Assembly (NCBI RefSeq): GCF_015832195.1
Contig: NC_052020.1
Coordinates: 1,674,001-1,738,000 of the forward strand
DNA: 64,000 nucleotides
Direction: 5' to 3'
From: Motacilla alba alba
Taxonomy: Eukaryota; Chordata; Aves; Passeriformes; Motacillidae
Both the position numbers and the translations under genes were made by a program. The notes beneath the pieces are model-generated. The model had not been told where the DNA came from. It made no database searches and saw nothing but the letters and a program-made list of their open reading frames with translations. Below, in pieces: positions 12,219 to 26,100 of the stretch. Position 1 is the first letter of the stretch. Every line of letters begins with the position of its first letter.

Positions 12219-12636
12219 TGTCAAAACAGGACGTCCCCCATGGCAGGGAGGAATGGTGAGGAGGACTCCATCTATCAGAAGGCTAATTAATTACTTTATC
12301 ACATTATATTATTCTATACTATATTACACTGTATTACATTACATCTAAGCTGAGTCTGCCCAGCACCCAACTCTGCTCACCCTGCCAGCATCTCGCGGCT
12401 GTCAGCGACAGTCCCGGCACACACACACACGCTGGGCCCTGACAGGCCCAGGGACCAAAACACATCACTCTGGGTAAGCAACCTCCAGAGTGCATTCTGC
12501 TTCGGCACAACACAGGCACAGCAAATGAGATAAGAATTGTCCTTCCTTTCTCTGAGGTTCAGAGAATGTGGAACCCAGAAATAATCTTGGAAAGAATTGT
12601 GCCTGGCTTTTCTCTGCAAAGTGAAATGTGGTGACC
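12219..12636 (-). mobile_element. solo LTR, ERVK-like (copy 1)
   Basis: A 418-bp element shares most of its length with 54226-54644 and is bounded by a perfect 6-bp target duplication. No internal retroviral sequence is attached, so this is a solo LTR left by recombination between the two LTRs of a provirus. In sense orientation it ends in CA, while its first base reads G where T is expected. The polyadenylation signal position (12295-12300) reads GATAAA instead of the AATAAA seen in the other copy. The 61-codon frame on the minus strand at 12334-12519 is a by-product of the LTR, not a gene. Class assignment rests on duplication length and on recalled resemblance to songbird ERVK LTRs. Confidence 0.85.
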
Positions 12637-12642
12637 GAAGTC
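12637..12642. repeat. target-site duplication, right (gaagtc)
   Basis: Exact copy of 12213-12218 at the 5' end of the minus-strand LTR. Confidence 0.75.
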
Positions 12643-15600
12643 CAGCGTAACTGGATAATAATGTAAGCTCGTGAGCCTTTCCTTTTCTGATGACACCCAC
12701 TGCAATCAAGACACATAGCACATTTTGACCAGCTGGAGTGTGGAAAAAGTTATTTTTCCCAACCCTCTAGCCTGAATCTAAGGTGACTTCAAAAAGAGAT
12801 ATTAGAAAGCATTAAGGGACTGTTTTGTGTGACTGACAGATCTAGGAGCAGCATCTTTATTGAAAATAATGAGCAAGGGTTTTGTTCAGTATTTTTAGAA
12901 CTAGGATGTGTGCCTGTATTCACAAGATTAATTCAAGTCCTTCAAAGACTGTCTAGGACTTTCAGAAAAGTCATTTATGTGATTAGACCAGCGACACCTT
13001 GAAAAACAATTGTTTCTCTAGAACTGCTGCTGATAATGGAAACAGAGATACTTCTCTCATTATGAAAACTGATTTTGTGAGGTTCCTGCCCCAGCTGCTT
13101 GGGATTGTATGAAGCCAAAACCCAAATGGTTTTGATATCTTACGTTCTAGCTACTGAGCAGTGCAGAAAAGTAAGCTGAAGACAGTCCTGTGTGACTTTT
13201 TACCAAAATCTATTAGCTTAGGAAAGAAACCTTAGAATTTTACAAGCAGCACCCTTCTCAGAAGGTAGTCCTTAAAGCCTTGAAACTGCTTTTTCAGTCT
13301 GAAACTTGTCTCTAGTGCACACTTGTGTTACTTCTAGAATATTTTATTGTCTTGATGCTGTGATTCAGATGGTAGTCGTTTCATGATGTTGTGATAAAAT
13401 ATGAATAGACCACTTTAGTGCAAAACAGGAACTGTTTCAAATTCCTTGAGTTTAAAACTTTTTTATACCTTTCAGATATTTTAGTCGCATTGTTTTTCAT
13501 TCTGGTTTGCAGTAATGAAGTACATATGTATAAACTGGTAGGTATAAAGGTGTGGTTTACAAGGAAAATTTCTGTTTGTTGGGGGGTCTTTAATGCTGTT
13601 GGCAAACATTTGCATGTAAAACCATTTAGAATGGTACGAAAGCATGCTCTGCATTTAGCTGTGACAATTTTCAGTAGCTATACATCAAAAAACCAAGATG
13701 GGCTTTGATTGAGGTACATTATGTTTTGAATTTGGAAAGTTTTATTACTACTTCTCCTTCTCACAGTTAGTAGTTGTACTTTTGCCTGTGATTAAGGCAT
13801 TGCTTTTAGATCCTTAATTTTTAGAAGAGTCATAATACAGGTCTGTATAGGTTTCAAAAAGGAAATTGGCAACATCTTAAATTCTGTTCACATTATTTTT
13901 TCTGAACAAGTCCAAGCCGCACTTATCACACAAGATGTCAGGTATGAATAACTTACAATATCATATTACCAATGCACATTGCCTTTGGTTTTTTAGTTTG
14001 CTTAATGGCACATTATTCATAGCTTAGGACAGAAATGCTTTTACTGAGCCAAATGTAAGCAGCAGAAACTGTGAATATATATTATTCTAACTATCAAAAT
14101 CAACTAATCTTGTTATACCTAAATTCTGCTATCTTTTTCTGTGATTATTATACAAAATTCAGTGACATAATAACTATTCACTAACATAAGAAACCTTAAG
14201 AGAATATTGCAGGATATGGGGTTTGGATTTTGAATATGAAATTGCTGGGAACTTGTTTTAGGAACATGATCATCATCACGTCATGGAAAAGAAATGTCAC
14301 TTCAGTGACTGCCTGACTTAGATTTCAGCATGTTTTTGTTCTATATAAGAAAAGTCTCAACAGATATCCTTAATGATGAATTAATTGTCATTTATAAGAT
14401 GCAGCTATTAGTTTTGCAAAAGGCATATTTGTTAAAATGGAGAATTTAATGAAAAAATCACAAGGTGAAAGAAGTTAGCTAACAAGCTGTACTTCAGTTA
14501 GTGAAAAGACTTAATAAGTTTTGAATGAAGTAGTTAAAAATATTTTCAGACTACTAATGGTAAGTGTGCAGCATAGTTGGAAAGGATCTAAAAAGATCAG
14601 TAAAGTTCTGGGAAAATGGACTGTGGAAAACCAAAGTAGAGAAGTTTGACAAACTATAAACATTGAAATAAACAAATGGATCTATTGCATAAAATGCCAA
14701 TGATAAGCACGAGATATGTTAATTAATATAATTTCTAACAAACATGAATCAGAGAGAGCTGAGGTGCAAATACTAACACAGAAGTTGAGAAATTGTAAAG
14801 GAGGAGAAGAACAAGGGCAAAGAGCAGAGTAGAACAAAAGGAGAGAGAAGATAGGTGTATTCAGATTATTCCCCATAGGTTTTATATCTCTAAGTCTTAG
14901 ATATCCACCAGGAGTAAATGTTCTGGTGAAGGACTTTGTGCTTACAGGACAAGGTTTATACAGATTGCTACCCTGTCTGCATAGCCCTGGGTGTTCCTTG
15001 CAGTTTCCCTTGCTGAAGCTGAGACAGGCTGCTTGGTGGGGGTATTAGAAGCACTAGAGGAGGAAAACACCAGCCCATGTGGGTGAAGGTACCAGAATCT
15101 GTAGTTCAACAGGGAAAGGAACAAAATGAAGTCATTGTTTTCTTGGCTGAGGATGTGAAATCCCACCAGAGCTACGAGGAAGATTTTACATGGACATATG
15201 GGACTTTGCTATGAATACCTCTCACTGTGGTTCCCAAAGCCTTTCATAAACATGAAAGGGTTTCCAGTGTAAAAGTCCAGATCTAAATGCAGAATTCCTA
15301 AGAAGGTAAGGCTGTGTGGAGCTGAAGTTCTGGACTGGCTGATTATAAATTGAATTCTTGAATTAAGAAGTTTGGACCAGGAGGCATATTGTGGATGTGG
15401 ATGAGCTTTCTTTCTCCCTCTAGTCCCAGTTCATGCTCCCTTATATTGAAAATATTTGGAATTTTTTTCAACTCAATAGAAGTCTGAATAACATGCACTG
15501 CTTTTTGTATCAGATTGATAATTTTACTCTCTTATGCAGGGAGTGTTAGTTCATAATCAGTCCCTGTACTGCTCTTTATAACTAACACTTGCCTTACATT

Positions 15601-15989
15601 TTCCATTAAAAAAATAATCTAAAGTGTTTTGAACTAAAAAATGTTAACTGTTGCTGCTGGGCATATTCACCAGGATGAACATTTTTGAAGAGTTCCTGCA
15701 AAAAATGGGTGGAATGAGTAAAGGGAGAGAAAGAAGCATCAGTAATTCTGTGGCCACCAAACTTCTGAGGGCTTGGTTTTGCACTCTAATGTTCCTTTTA
15801 AGTTTTGTACTTCTTGTTACTGTCTCTTTTCGCCTGGGTATTTCTAGATTCTACAACTCTAACCAGAGTGGTAGGGGTCTTTCTGTAATTAAATTAATTG
15901 GTTTGCATCCTAAATTATCTTTATGCAATTTTCATCTAATTGAATGTTTCTACTGTCTTTAGCTAAAACTGCTTCAGATTTGACTTGAA
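12643..15989. other. unique DNA
   Basis: No transposon family, splice-consistent exon or RNA gene recognised. The frame at 15651-15962 (103 codons, plus strand) contains one hydrophobic stretch but has no recognisable family. It ends just before an AT microsatellite and is treated as chance. Confidence 0.45.
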
Positions 15990-16073
15990 ATTATTATATA
16001 TTTATATATAAACATAAATATAAATATAAATATATAAATATATATATAAAATATATATTTTTTATATATAAAA
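15990..16073. repeat. AT microsatellite (TATAAA/TA mix)
   Basis: Nearly pure A/T tract made of TATA, ATAAATA and TATATAT words, with a single C near its left end. An unstable, unwinding-prone simple repeat. Confidence 0.9.
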
Positions 16074-19000
16074 CTCTTTAGATGACAAAATAAATACAGG
16101 CAGAAGAGCTTAAAAAAGCACAGTTTATCTGGTTGTTTTCCTGCCTGGTGCTGCCAGAAGGGACCGGCTGCTTCCCTCTGTTGCTGTGTGGGTCAGCTTC
16201 CCTAGCCTGGGGGACTCCTTGTCCTGCAGCTGCCCGAGAACACTGGCACTCTCCTCTCCAGAGAGTTAGCAGCCACTCCTGCCTTATCTGCCCAGCACAG
16301 TTTGTTTGTGCAAAGTTTGTAGCTTTCTATTACAAACACCTGCAGAAGCAAACGAGCCAGGTCATCAGTTTGTGACTTAGTGCACCAAGAGCAAAATGTT
16401 TTGGGAATGAAAAAGCAACCGCTTAAAAGACAGTAGTGCAGCACTGTGAAATGGAAAATAATGCAACCTGAAAATTTCCAAGGGTAAAATGAAGCAGTGG
16501 TTATTAAACCAGAAATCATGCTAGACACACCTCCACTGAAATAATGTCTAAAAATGGAAGAAAAGCTTTTCCCAGCATTATCATGTAATAGTCATGCTCC
16601 AATTCATGTGATAAAATACCGAGTGATAGAGTGAATATGCATAGAATATACAGTTATTCAATGTGAAGTTTTGTTCAGGGTGCAGATCATGTCCTTAAAA
16701 GCTTATTTTAGTTCTTAAAAAAACAAAAAGGAACAACTATTTTTTTTCTTCATTCTGTTTCAGTACTCCAAGACAAGTGCAATCATCTGGCACTTTTTCT
16801 TTAGGGATTTTTCTTGAGGGATGTGATTGCTCATTAAATGTTTTCATCTCTGTTTTTATGAGTTGTATTTTTACATTGAATCAATATGTATACATCTGAA
16901 TCTGTCACTAGGCCTGACCCTCATACTCAAAGCCTATTTTAATGAAAACATTCCTCTGCTTTAGCAGAGGGAAAAAAAGTGTTTATTTATTTATTTGTCA
17001 TCAGTATAGTAAGTATAGTGACTTCTATTTCCTTTTAAATAAGCACATAAGAGAATAAAAATTGGGATCAATGGTCTTCAGATTTTCCTGCTCCTACCTC
17101 GAAGCCTTACAGAAGTCAAGCACAGAGAATCTTTTTGTTAGCTTTCACTTCTGTCTACTGTCATGTCTGGATGGAGAGACGTTTTCCACACAGGAGAAAC
17201 TCAAGGCATTTCTTGGGCAGGGCAGGTATCCAAGGGCTGTTCATGCAGTTTACAATTTCTCACCAGGGCTGTTCAATCATCAAGCAATGAAAAATGTTGC
17301 TTGCATATCAGAAGCAAGAGAACACTCAATCGTCCTTATATAATTACAGTAATAGACCTTGTGCTGACTGCTTTAACTTCTTCATTCTATTGAATGTCAG
17401 AAGAGGGACAAATCTACTTAAATGTGTTTTGAAACAACTATTACCATGAATACAAATTCTCTGTTGAATAAGAAAAGTAACATTCCTCATTTTTTCATGT
17501 ACAAATGCAAAACCTCTTCCTTCTTTAAACTTTCCTGATCCATTCTATGAACGAGTTGCTTTTCAATACCCTGGGGTGAAGTCATACATTCCTTCTGAGC
17601 AGGACATATTCCTTGCCACTGGCAGGTTCTCACAGTGCTCTCAGAGCCCGCAATGCAGCTTGGAATTGCATTTTCTAAAAGCAGCAAATTTTAACTATAA
17701 TTGATATATTCATTCTGTGTGAATAAGGCACTTGTTTGTGTCATACCACCACTGGTAGAGCACCAGCCCTTGACTTCCTCCCACCACTCTGGATAGCTAC
17801 CAACCTGTAGGCAATGTCCAGATGGCATAAAATATTTTTTTGGAATTGGTATGTGAAGTAAGTTCAACAAACAGCTTGTTCTGCTCCCCAGTTAAAAACC
17901 ATATGGAAGATGGGGAACAACAGGGTAGTGTGGGACAAAGTCCTGAACGACCACTGCTTCTTTTTGCTGTCTTTCTACAGCAAAAGACACAATAGGTTTC
18001 ATGGTCAGAAATTACATGAATAGCAGTCCTTTGGCTGGTATAATATTTTTATATCCATTTACATGTGTATGGTTTTATATGGTAGTCATCAGTCATAAAA
18101 CCTTGAGAGTGAAAGCCCACAAACTCCAAGGGGAGGGAGTTCTGGAGTATAAATCAGCGTGATTTAGCTGTAAGTGGTTCCCTGCCTGTGTTGGGATGAA
18201 GCCTGAAGTCTGTTGACTACAGAAGATCACTAGTCAAGGCTTATTTGTCTTTTATTGACACTTAGGAATGCTTCACTTCCCCCACGTATGAGAACACTAG
18301 GCAAATACAGTTTGAGACACTTTACTTACCTGTACATTCAGAAGAAATAAAATTATTCTGTCTTTTCCAGGATTTTAAATAACAAATAAATAGCAAAGCT
18401 ATGGTACATCTCAATGTTCTGCCACTAGAGAGCACCAAAATGTTTGATTGTAATGGACTGATTGCATTAACTTCCCTCGCCTTAAAATAGTGTTCTTTTA
18501 TGTTGAACAAGTCTCTTCTAAAATGTCTGCATTGTCCCATTTTTAATATACATGTCTAATGAGAAAATATCTGCTTCTAGGTAAATCATATCAAAAAGTA
18601 TAATTTAGACTTTGGGGTTGCAATAGTTAAACCCCATTTCTTTCACAGTTCTTCCCACAAAAGCCAAATGAATTTGCTAATTCTGCAAACAGACATTTTG
18701 AGCACTTGACTTTGTGGCACTGGATTTTATTGAGCAAGTGTAAAGTGGAAAACAAATTATGATTAGAGACAGAATTCTGACTGTTTTTTTCTAGATAGAA
18801 TTGCAATTAATGTGATTGTATCAGTGTTTGAGTTGAGAGGTGAAAATCTGATCCTGGCTTGCTGCCCAAAATGAGAGGTGCTCATTAAAAAGACATGAAG
18901 GTTGGGGCAGATTTCAGATACAGACTTCCTTGCTTGCTTGCTTCTCTGTGTTGCAGTGGTAATACTGCAACCTAAACTTGAATGCAAATGCTGATTCAGC

Positions 19001-20551
19001 TGTGCTTGAAAACAAGAGGACATGTAACAGAATGAAATTTTGTTCCTGCTTTTAGGAATAGGAAAGCTAACATGAGAAAGCCAGGATTTTATTCGCAGTG
19101 TCGGGGGAAGGAATATCTTTAGGTATGAGGAGTGTACTTACTATTCAAAAGGAGCTGTAGCTTTTCTGTACTATTCAGAAAGATTCTCCAGACCCTCATC
19201 CCATGAAGATCTGTGCTCCACCCCTGGGTTTGCAAGGTTTGCCTTGATGGCCACGGCATTGCAATCTCCATTCTGTGACTTGGTGACACACAAGAACTAG
19301 AGTAACCTGAGCCCCTGAGGGTGTCTTTTTTAGTAAGTAACCTGAGTCAAAGGATCTCAGGGAATGCCTTTGTCTGGTAGAGGAGGTACAAGAGAGTAGA
19401 TTGAGAATCCGAAAAAAAAAGTGTGATAATAATATGGAATGTGGTTGTTCTCCCAGTCTGAATTGTGAAACTTCAGTGATACTGAGTCTCTGAAGAAATA
19501 CACATTTTAAATATTCTGGACTAGAATGGCCACTAGAGTGGCAAAAAAGAGATGCATGGGTTCTGCTATCATAGCCAATAACTAGTATGTATAATTTAAA
19601 ACATTAGGCTTTGATTATTGTGGAAATAAAGACCCAGGCTTATTAGTCTGCCAAGAATACTGATTTCTGGAATTTATTTTCACCTTGGTAGTTTTAAATG
19701 TACATTCACAAATAGGTAAGCAATAATATTTCAGTGCATTAGTATCACAGGTCCAAGCAATAGAGAACTCTTCTTCTGAAAAACACATCATTATGTGTTT
19801 TAAACATAAAGCTACCTTTCTAATTGCAAATATATCAGTAAAATATGCTTTTTCCTGAAAAAAAAGTCCTAATTCTGTAAACGCTGATCAATCCTGTGCT
19901 AAATATGCTCATTTTAGCATTACTGGACCTAATTTATATGTAAAAGGCCTACTGAGACTTTAGTAAAATCAAGTTACCTAAATACATAAAGGTCCAATAT
20001 AATTGGTGGTGGTTGCAGACATATCCAATAGATGATCCTATTGGATATTAGAATACCAAGTCTTGCTATTGAGAAAATAAATATATTTCTTAAAGCCCAT
20101 AAAAAGAGGAACAAAAATTACAATAATATTGTATTTTGATTGTACAATCACCAGCTTGTTGTACAAATCATAAGGATCTGCAAGACTTGGTATTAATTTC
20201 AATAGATTTGATTCAACCAAGTCCTCAGTCCAGAAAATAAAGAACAAAATATGCCAAAACACCTAAGCATAAAAAATATAGTCAAATACATCTGCTTTAG
20301 CTAATCCCTTAACCATAACTTTTTGTGTAAGTATCTCCTTAGGTCTGATTCAATAGCCAAGGTCTTGTGTTCTTAAATTTAGGCACTTGATGAAATACTG
20401 CAATAAGCAGTCACAGCCTGATGAATGTGGGCAAACTGCCTCATCCAGAGCCATCCAGAGCTCAGAAAAGGCTCGAACTCTCACATGCCAATTATTTATT
20501 AGAAGGAAAAAACACTTTTGACTTTTCTTCTGGTGATATCATGGAAGCAAA
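16074..20551. other. unique DNA with a GC-richer patch
   Basis: 16130-16380 is richer in GC than its surroundings and holds overlapping frames on both strands, but no recognisable protein. There is a short TTTA run at 16983-16996 and a short CTTG run near 18920. Nothing else stands out. Confidence 0.45.
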
Positions 20552-20990
20552 TCAGAGAATCGTTTAAGCTGGAAAAGAACTTAAAGATCATCAAGTCCAA
20601 CATTTAACTGAGAACTGCCAAGTCCACTGCTAAGCCGTGTCCTTAAGGCCAATCTTTTAAACAGCTCCAGGTATTCCACCACTGCCCTGGGCAACCTTTT
20701 TCACTGTTTGACAACTCTTTGGGTGAAAAACTTCTTCCTAATATTCAATCTAGTCCTCTTCTGGTGCAACTTGAGGCCATTCTTCTTGTCCTGTTATTTG
20801 CTGCCTGGGAGGAGAGGCCAACTTCCACATTGCTACAATCTCCTTTCAGGGATTTGTGGAGACAGAAGGTCCCCCAAAGCCTCCTTTTCTCCAGGCAGAG
20901 CACCCCAGCTCCCTTAGCTGCTCCTCATCAGACTTGTGCTTCAGAACTTTTACCAGTTTTATTGTCTTTCTTTAGACACTCATCGTTTTC
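20552..20990 (-). mobile_element. CR1 LINE fragment, 3' end
   Basis: Complement of the standard avian CR1 3' region: 'ctggaaaagaacttaaagat', 'catcaagtccaac', 'ccaccactgccctgggcaac', 'cttcttcctaatattcaatc', 'ggtgcaacttgaggccattc', 'ctcctttcaggga' and 'gctgctcctcatcagac'. The match runs to about 'tttagacac'. The copy is 5'-truncated and noncoding. The plus-strand frames across it are antisense by-products. Confidence 0.92.
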
Positions 20991-22454
20991 CAAGGTGACT
21001 AAATGAATTTTTTTTTCAGAATTACATTGTAATAGTACTGTTAAAAATGAAAGTAATATTTCTATGTGATCAGAATGGTTGTTTGGGGTTTTTTTTCAAA
21101 ATCTGTTACTTCAAGGAATTCTCTAGATACACTTTTTGTGTTTTTGTTTTTTTTTTTTTTAATGCCACTGATTTACTACATGTATTTGCATTGGAATAGA
21201 GATTTAAAGGATCATTTTCATTTATGTTTTAAAGCAAATTATCCAACTGTTTCTCACCAAATCATATTTTTCCTGGCTGTGTTTAACTCACACTGCATCT
21301 GTGGCAATAAATATCAAATGAAAGAAGAAAAAAAAAAAAAGGTGAAGGCAACTCCATTGTAGTAATTAGATTACTCTGGAAATAAAGCAGTGGATCACTA
21401 AAATCTAATTTGGAAGTGATGAAGTGCATGTGATTGCCAAGTAATTATTTCTGCACAGTTGTTGTCCATGGGGAGAACAGAATTATTGGACATACACAAT
21501 GTTAATGATGCCATAGTTTGACAACCTCATGAACATGCAGAAACTCTGGTCTTTCGAGGACATTTTGTGATAATTTGTATTCATCCAAAAGTCTGCAATA
21601 ATATGTGCACCAAATCAGTCTGTGTTAGCAGTGCCTGTTGTTGTTTATTTTTTGCAGAATAAAACTTGAATGTAACCTTATGATCAGAATTTAACTTTAT
21701 ATGTTGACACACTTGCAGAAGATGAAGAGATGTTGGGGGAGACATAGAAAGAGAAATTATGCAGTTATGGAAGTATGGAACATTTAAAATTTGCTTGTAA
21801 TATTATCTGAAGTTTTTTCTAGGCAATGGGAAATGTCGAGATTGCAACCATGGCTCCATGATTATTAAATATGATTATATTGTAAGACCAATAATATTTT
21901 CATTCTATTTCACGCTCGTATTTTCGATACAATTTTTGCTAATCTAAAAGAATGTATTTTTCTTCAGCAAGAATCACAATATCTCATTGCTGATTATCAG
22001 AAGAAATGGCAAAGTAAAGAGAAAATATTAAAACACAAATGTACGAATCCTATACCAAGGCTCTTGATTCCATAAAGTATGTAACAGTATCGGAAATTCA
22101 AATTTTATCTTAATTTATAAAGTCAGACTGTGTTTTACACAGTTTTTTGTTTGCAAGCTCTGCTCATACATAATGCAGAAGATCAGCTGAGTACTCAGAG
22201 CTTCCAGCAAAGTCCTACCACTAGCTAGAAAGGACCTAATGGTTAGGGTGAAGCAGAATACCTTTTTAATGTGAAGAACCAACCATTCTCTGTTCTAAAA
22301 ACATTGCATTATTGATGCTGCTTGAGCAGGAATTATTTTTTATGACATTATTTTTATTTGGAGGCTATAGCACTGTAGCTGTCCCCAGTGTCCAGCTGCA
22401 ATGGTACCATGACACAAAGAGTGAGGAAGCATTCTGCCAGGATTTGCTCACATT
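20991..22454. other. unique DNA, possible conserved noncoding part
   Basis: A T-run at 21149-21161 and an A-run near 21331 bracket sequence with no repeat similarity. 21400-21850 has even composition and no simple repeats. No gene is supported. Confidence 0.35.
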
Positions 22455-22518
22455 CTACCAACTTGACTCACAGAATCACAGCAAAGTTAAGTTGGTAAGG
22501 GACCTCTGGATGCCATAT
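22455..22518 (-). mobile_element. CR1 LINE, 3' arm (split by LTR)
   Basis: 'cacagaatcacag' followed by 'gttggtaagggacctctgga' is the complement of a CR1 3' terminus. The match stops at 'tgccat' and resumes after the LTR at about 23000 with 'gtggtccactccc', the next CR1 segment in family order. It was therefore one CR1 copy, later interrupted. Confidence 0.8.
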
Positions 22519-22999
22519 TGATAGTAGAAGATTTTAAAATCATAGAAAATTCAGGGAGTTAGAAAGAAAGTTAGGCTTAAAAGGCCCTGGGAAAATGTTA
22601 AGTGTAGGCCCTGGGAAGTGTTAGGCCTTGTGTTTGCTAGATCATGTGAAACTGCACCTGTGTAATCAGTGTATGATAAATGATTTGATTGTTGCATGTG
22701 ATGATTACTTAATAATTAGATGTAATTATTGTTTAATCATAAGAAGAATCATGAGAAACTATGCTCAGGGGTTTGAGGGGATCACGAGAAATCCATGCTC
22801 GGATGAAATCAATGTATACAATAGAACAATGTAAGTTTAATAATTAATATGAAAGTTATATAACGATAGAATATAAAACATGCTCATCCCGAACCCATGT
22901 TGGAGTCAGATTTGGGTCTGTACCCCTGACACCCAGAGCTCTCCAATAAAAGCACCTGCATATAATCATTCTGTGATTATGTGTTCCTGAACGCCAACA
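22519..22999 (+). mobile_element. solo LTR of endogenous retrovirus type
   Basis: This 481-bp insertion lies inside a CR1 copy. It begins TG and ends CA (proposed limits), with a TATAAAA box at 22872-22878 and an AATAAA signal at 22945-22950, 73 bases downstream, which is the U3-R layout of a retroviral LTR. The right end is secure. The left end is less so, because flanking tetramers read atat and atgt, one mismatch apart. A duplicated motif near 22573-22630 ('aggccctgggaa' twice) is internal to the LTR. No coding sequence is attached. Confidence 0.7.
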
Positions 23000-23150
23000 A
23001 TGTGGTCCACTCCCACTTCTCAAGTGGCATCATCTAGAGCAAACTGTCCAGGATTTTGTCCAGATGGCATTTGAATATCTCCAAGGTGGGAGACCTCCAT
23101 GACTACTCCAGCCAACTTATTCAAGTGCCCAGTCTTTCCACTCCTACCGT
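23000..23150 (-). mobile_element. CR1 LINE, 5' arm of the split copy
   Basis: Continues the CR1 at 22455-22518: 'catctagagcaaactgtcc', 'aggattttgtccagatggc', 'tttgaatatctccaaggt' and 'gagacctccatgactac' in family order on the complementary strand. It fades at about 'cccagtctttcc'. Its first bases belong to the LTR target site. Confidence 0.85.
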
Positions 23151-26100
23151 TAGTTACAGTGGTGCCCATTTTAGGTGTCCTTAGGGATCAATCGCCAAGT
23201 CACCCAGCGTCTACTTCACATGAATGCAAAATTGTCTGTAGAAATTGTAAAAACAAATGAACAAATTAAAACACTACCGCTACCACCACCATCAAAACTG
23301 ATGTCAAAGTCCACATTTTCTCATTCTACTTTATCAATCTTAGATCAAAAACACTACCTGGTTAGGGTGAACCCTACTTCTGCAAATACTAATCTGTGTT
23401 GTAAACTAGGTTTCCAAGTGGAAAAATTGAAGAAACATATTCTTCTAATAGTTCTTTTTTCTAAGTTATTATAAACTAATGGTTGCTCTGCTTTTACTTT
23501 AGAAGAGTTAGAAATTATGCTGGTGTGGTGGTTATGAACTCTTTGGAGTAGCCTTTGTATGTTCCAGTTGGGTTTGAGGCTTCTCTGTTTAAGACTTGAC
23601 TCACTGATGAGATTAGAGACAGCTTTATGGAACTGCTTCATGTCTGTCCCCACTTCTTCATCAATGATTTAAATACTCACCAGGTAGATTATAAATATTA
23701 TAAGGTGTTATCTAGAAAAAAACTCTGATGAATTAATAGAGACTTCCCGAACTTCATTCCTATAGAAAAATACTGACTCTAAAAGTAGCATTGTATCACT
23801 TGTACCCAGTTCATTGTTTTGTCAGTGGGCAAAATTCACCCGTAAAGTGTAGAAAGTTTTTCTGGTACTGTGGCATGAAACATTCCTGTATTTTTGTTTT
23901 CCAAATTAGTGACTTTTTGTAGAAGTTTTAACCTATTTTTTTTTTACTCCAAGTGGTAGATTCATGGACTCTGATGCTCATTTGTAGTCTAATCTCATGG
24001 AAATTATTTATCAATAAATTATCAGGGTTTTGCTCCAGGCAGGGGACTCACCTCCACCTTTTTGGATGACAGTGAAACGTGATTCCAAAAGCATTTTCTG
24101 ACAGGCTTGGCAAAAATAATCTGATTTAAAAGCCGCAAAGTAAACTAGAGATTAGTAGTAATAAGAGTGGGAATTCAGATTGAGATTGACTAATCAAATA
24201 TAATTTGTAATTTTCTTCCCTGATCCTGCTTTGCTGAAGTCAGTGGGAGGAGATAGAATCAGGGCTTAAAATTTCCATTATCTAAGCAATAGTTGAAGTT
24301 GCAGCTAGCTAGATTCACATGAAATTTTTTATGCATGCACTTGCAAAACTGAATTTCAACCAAGATATGCATTTAGAAAGCAAGATGTGGAGCAGTGTTG
24401 AATCACTTACATTGCATTTGGGCTATACAGTAAGGTTTAAGTATTGTGGGATACTGTGGTACACAACTCAGTAGAAGAAGGTCGTAGCTCTTACTGTGAA
24501 GTGCCATGCTGCTCTCTGTTATGGGATTTAAGAATAATCCCAGTGACCTGAATGATCAGCAAGGGTAGAAATTTTTCCTTTAGAATATAAGTGATAATGA
24601 AAACAGTGGAAATACTTTTGGATTCTGAAGGAATTCTGAAAAAAATCACTGTTCCTCTTAGTTGTCTTGACCAAATAAAAGGCAGCATCTATATTCCATA
24701 ATTTTCACATATCAAGAAATTCTTACAGAAATGTTGTGTGGGGGGAATAATTTTCTTTCACTATGTCTTCCCATGCTTTGCCTTCTGCTGAACACCTAAT
24801 GTGTAATGATTCCAGTCTGTGGCTGAGAGCAAAGTGCTCCAGGCAGTTGCTGGCCCCAGGAAAAATCTGGGGTCATTAATACTCCTGCTACCAAATTTTT
24901 GGAAGTTGTATGCAGCTGTCATAGGTTGGAACCACATCTTGCATCACCCTGTATACTACCAGTGAGGAAATGAGAACTTCTGAGTTGATTAGTTTCCAAA
25001 TTGAGTGAATACACTCATATGTAGGAGTAGAATGAATCAATTCTCCAAAACTAGGTGGTGTGAATGCTATTTAAATGACATGTCTCATCTAATTTCTCCT
25101 GTGGCTAGAAAAAAAAAAAAAAAAAAGCAAAACCAAATAGTCTTGTAAATTAAAACATTTCAACTTCGATATGTGAGTGGCTGGGACCAGATCCCTGTCA
25201 TGCCTATCTACTGTCACTGAGAAAATAAGTTGGAAAGATAGCATGCTTTCCTGCTGGCATAACTACTTTGAGGATTAAGTCAGTGAATAAAAAATGTGTG
25301 AGAAACAGAGAAATGTAACCTGAGCGTGTACCTAAGATTTGTTACCTAGTTGCTGGCATAAGTGAGAAAAAAAAAAAACCTTAGCCCTGAAAAGGAGAGT
25401 TTTAGATTAAGTTCTGCAAGAGGACATTCCTATGAAATAGATTTTCTGCTTTTCACTTATGGGAGATGTTCAGGAGGTTAAAAATATTTTTCAGTTAATA
25501 TTGTTTCATTTGCTTATAGAAGAAATATCTAACAAAACAGCCTGCAAAGCCATTGTCCAAAATGAGGTACACCAGCATATTCCAACTGTCCTTTTCAGCT
25601 GAGGAAAGTAACTGGAAGTGTATTTTAATTTAAAAGATTTGTAAAAATAAATTATCATAAATAATTATCATCCTATCCCTCTATATCTGAGTTTAATCCT
25701 GAAAGCAAGATTTTTAACTGGCTTCAGTATACTTTTTATTAGGACTGGGATTGTTTAAGTCAAGTCTCATACCATCTGAGGAACTTGTCAGAGATGCTAC
25801 CTTCTCTCTTTCACCTGCTTGTCCTCTCTTCTGTAATCCTTTCAGGGAAGGATGGTTCTTTCCCTGCATCTTGTGAAGCCTGCACTATTTACAGGTGTTA
25901 CTTAAACTAGTAGAAAGTAATCACTATTTTCAGTTTCACATGACAAAGCCATATTCTCATGAATAAATAAACTAACATAAAGACAGGATTTTTAGTGTTT
26001 GGTGTTAGCTTATTCTCTTTCCACTTAGAACGTAGAAAGAAACAAAGGCCAGGAGTATATATTTTGGGAAATCTCAGCCTTGGTATGATAGAACTGGTCC

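Noticed and set aside
12416..12435. CA dinucleotide repeat as an independent microsatellite
   Set aside because: It is part of the LTR, present identically in the copy at 54.4 kb.
1785..14715. A shared 16-base string 'gataagcacgagatat' near 1785 and 14700
   Set aside because: About one such exact 16-mer match is expected by chance in 64 kb on both strands, and flanking similarity is weak.
25109..25126. A18 run as the tail of a processed pseudogene
   Set aside because: No coding-like sequence upstream and no convincing target duplication around it.
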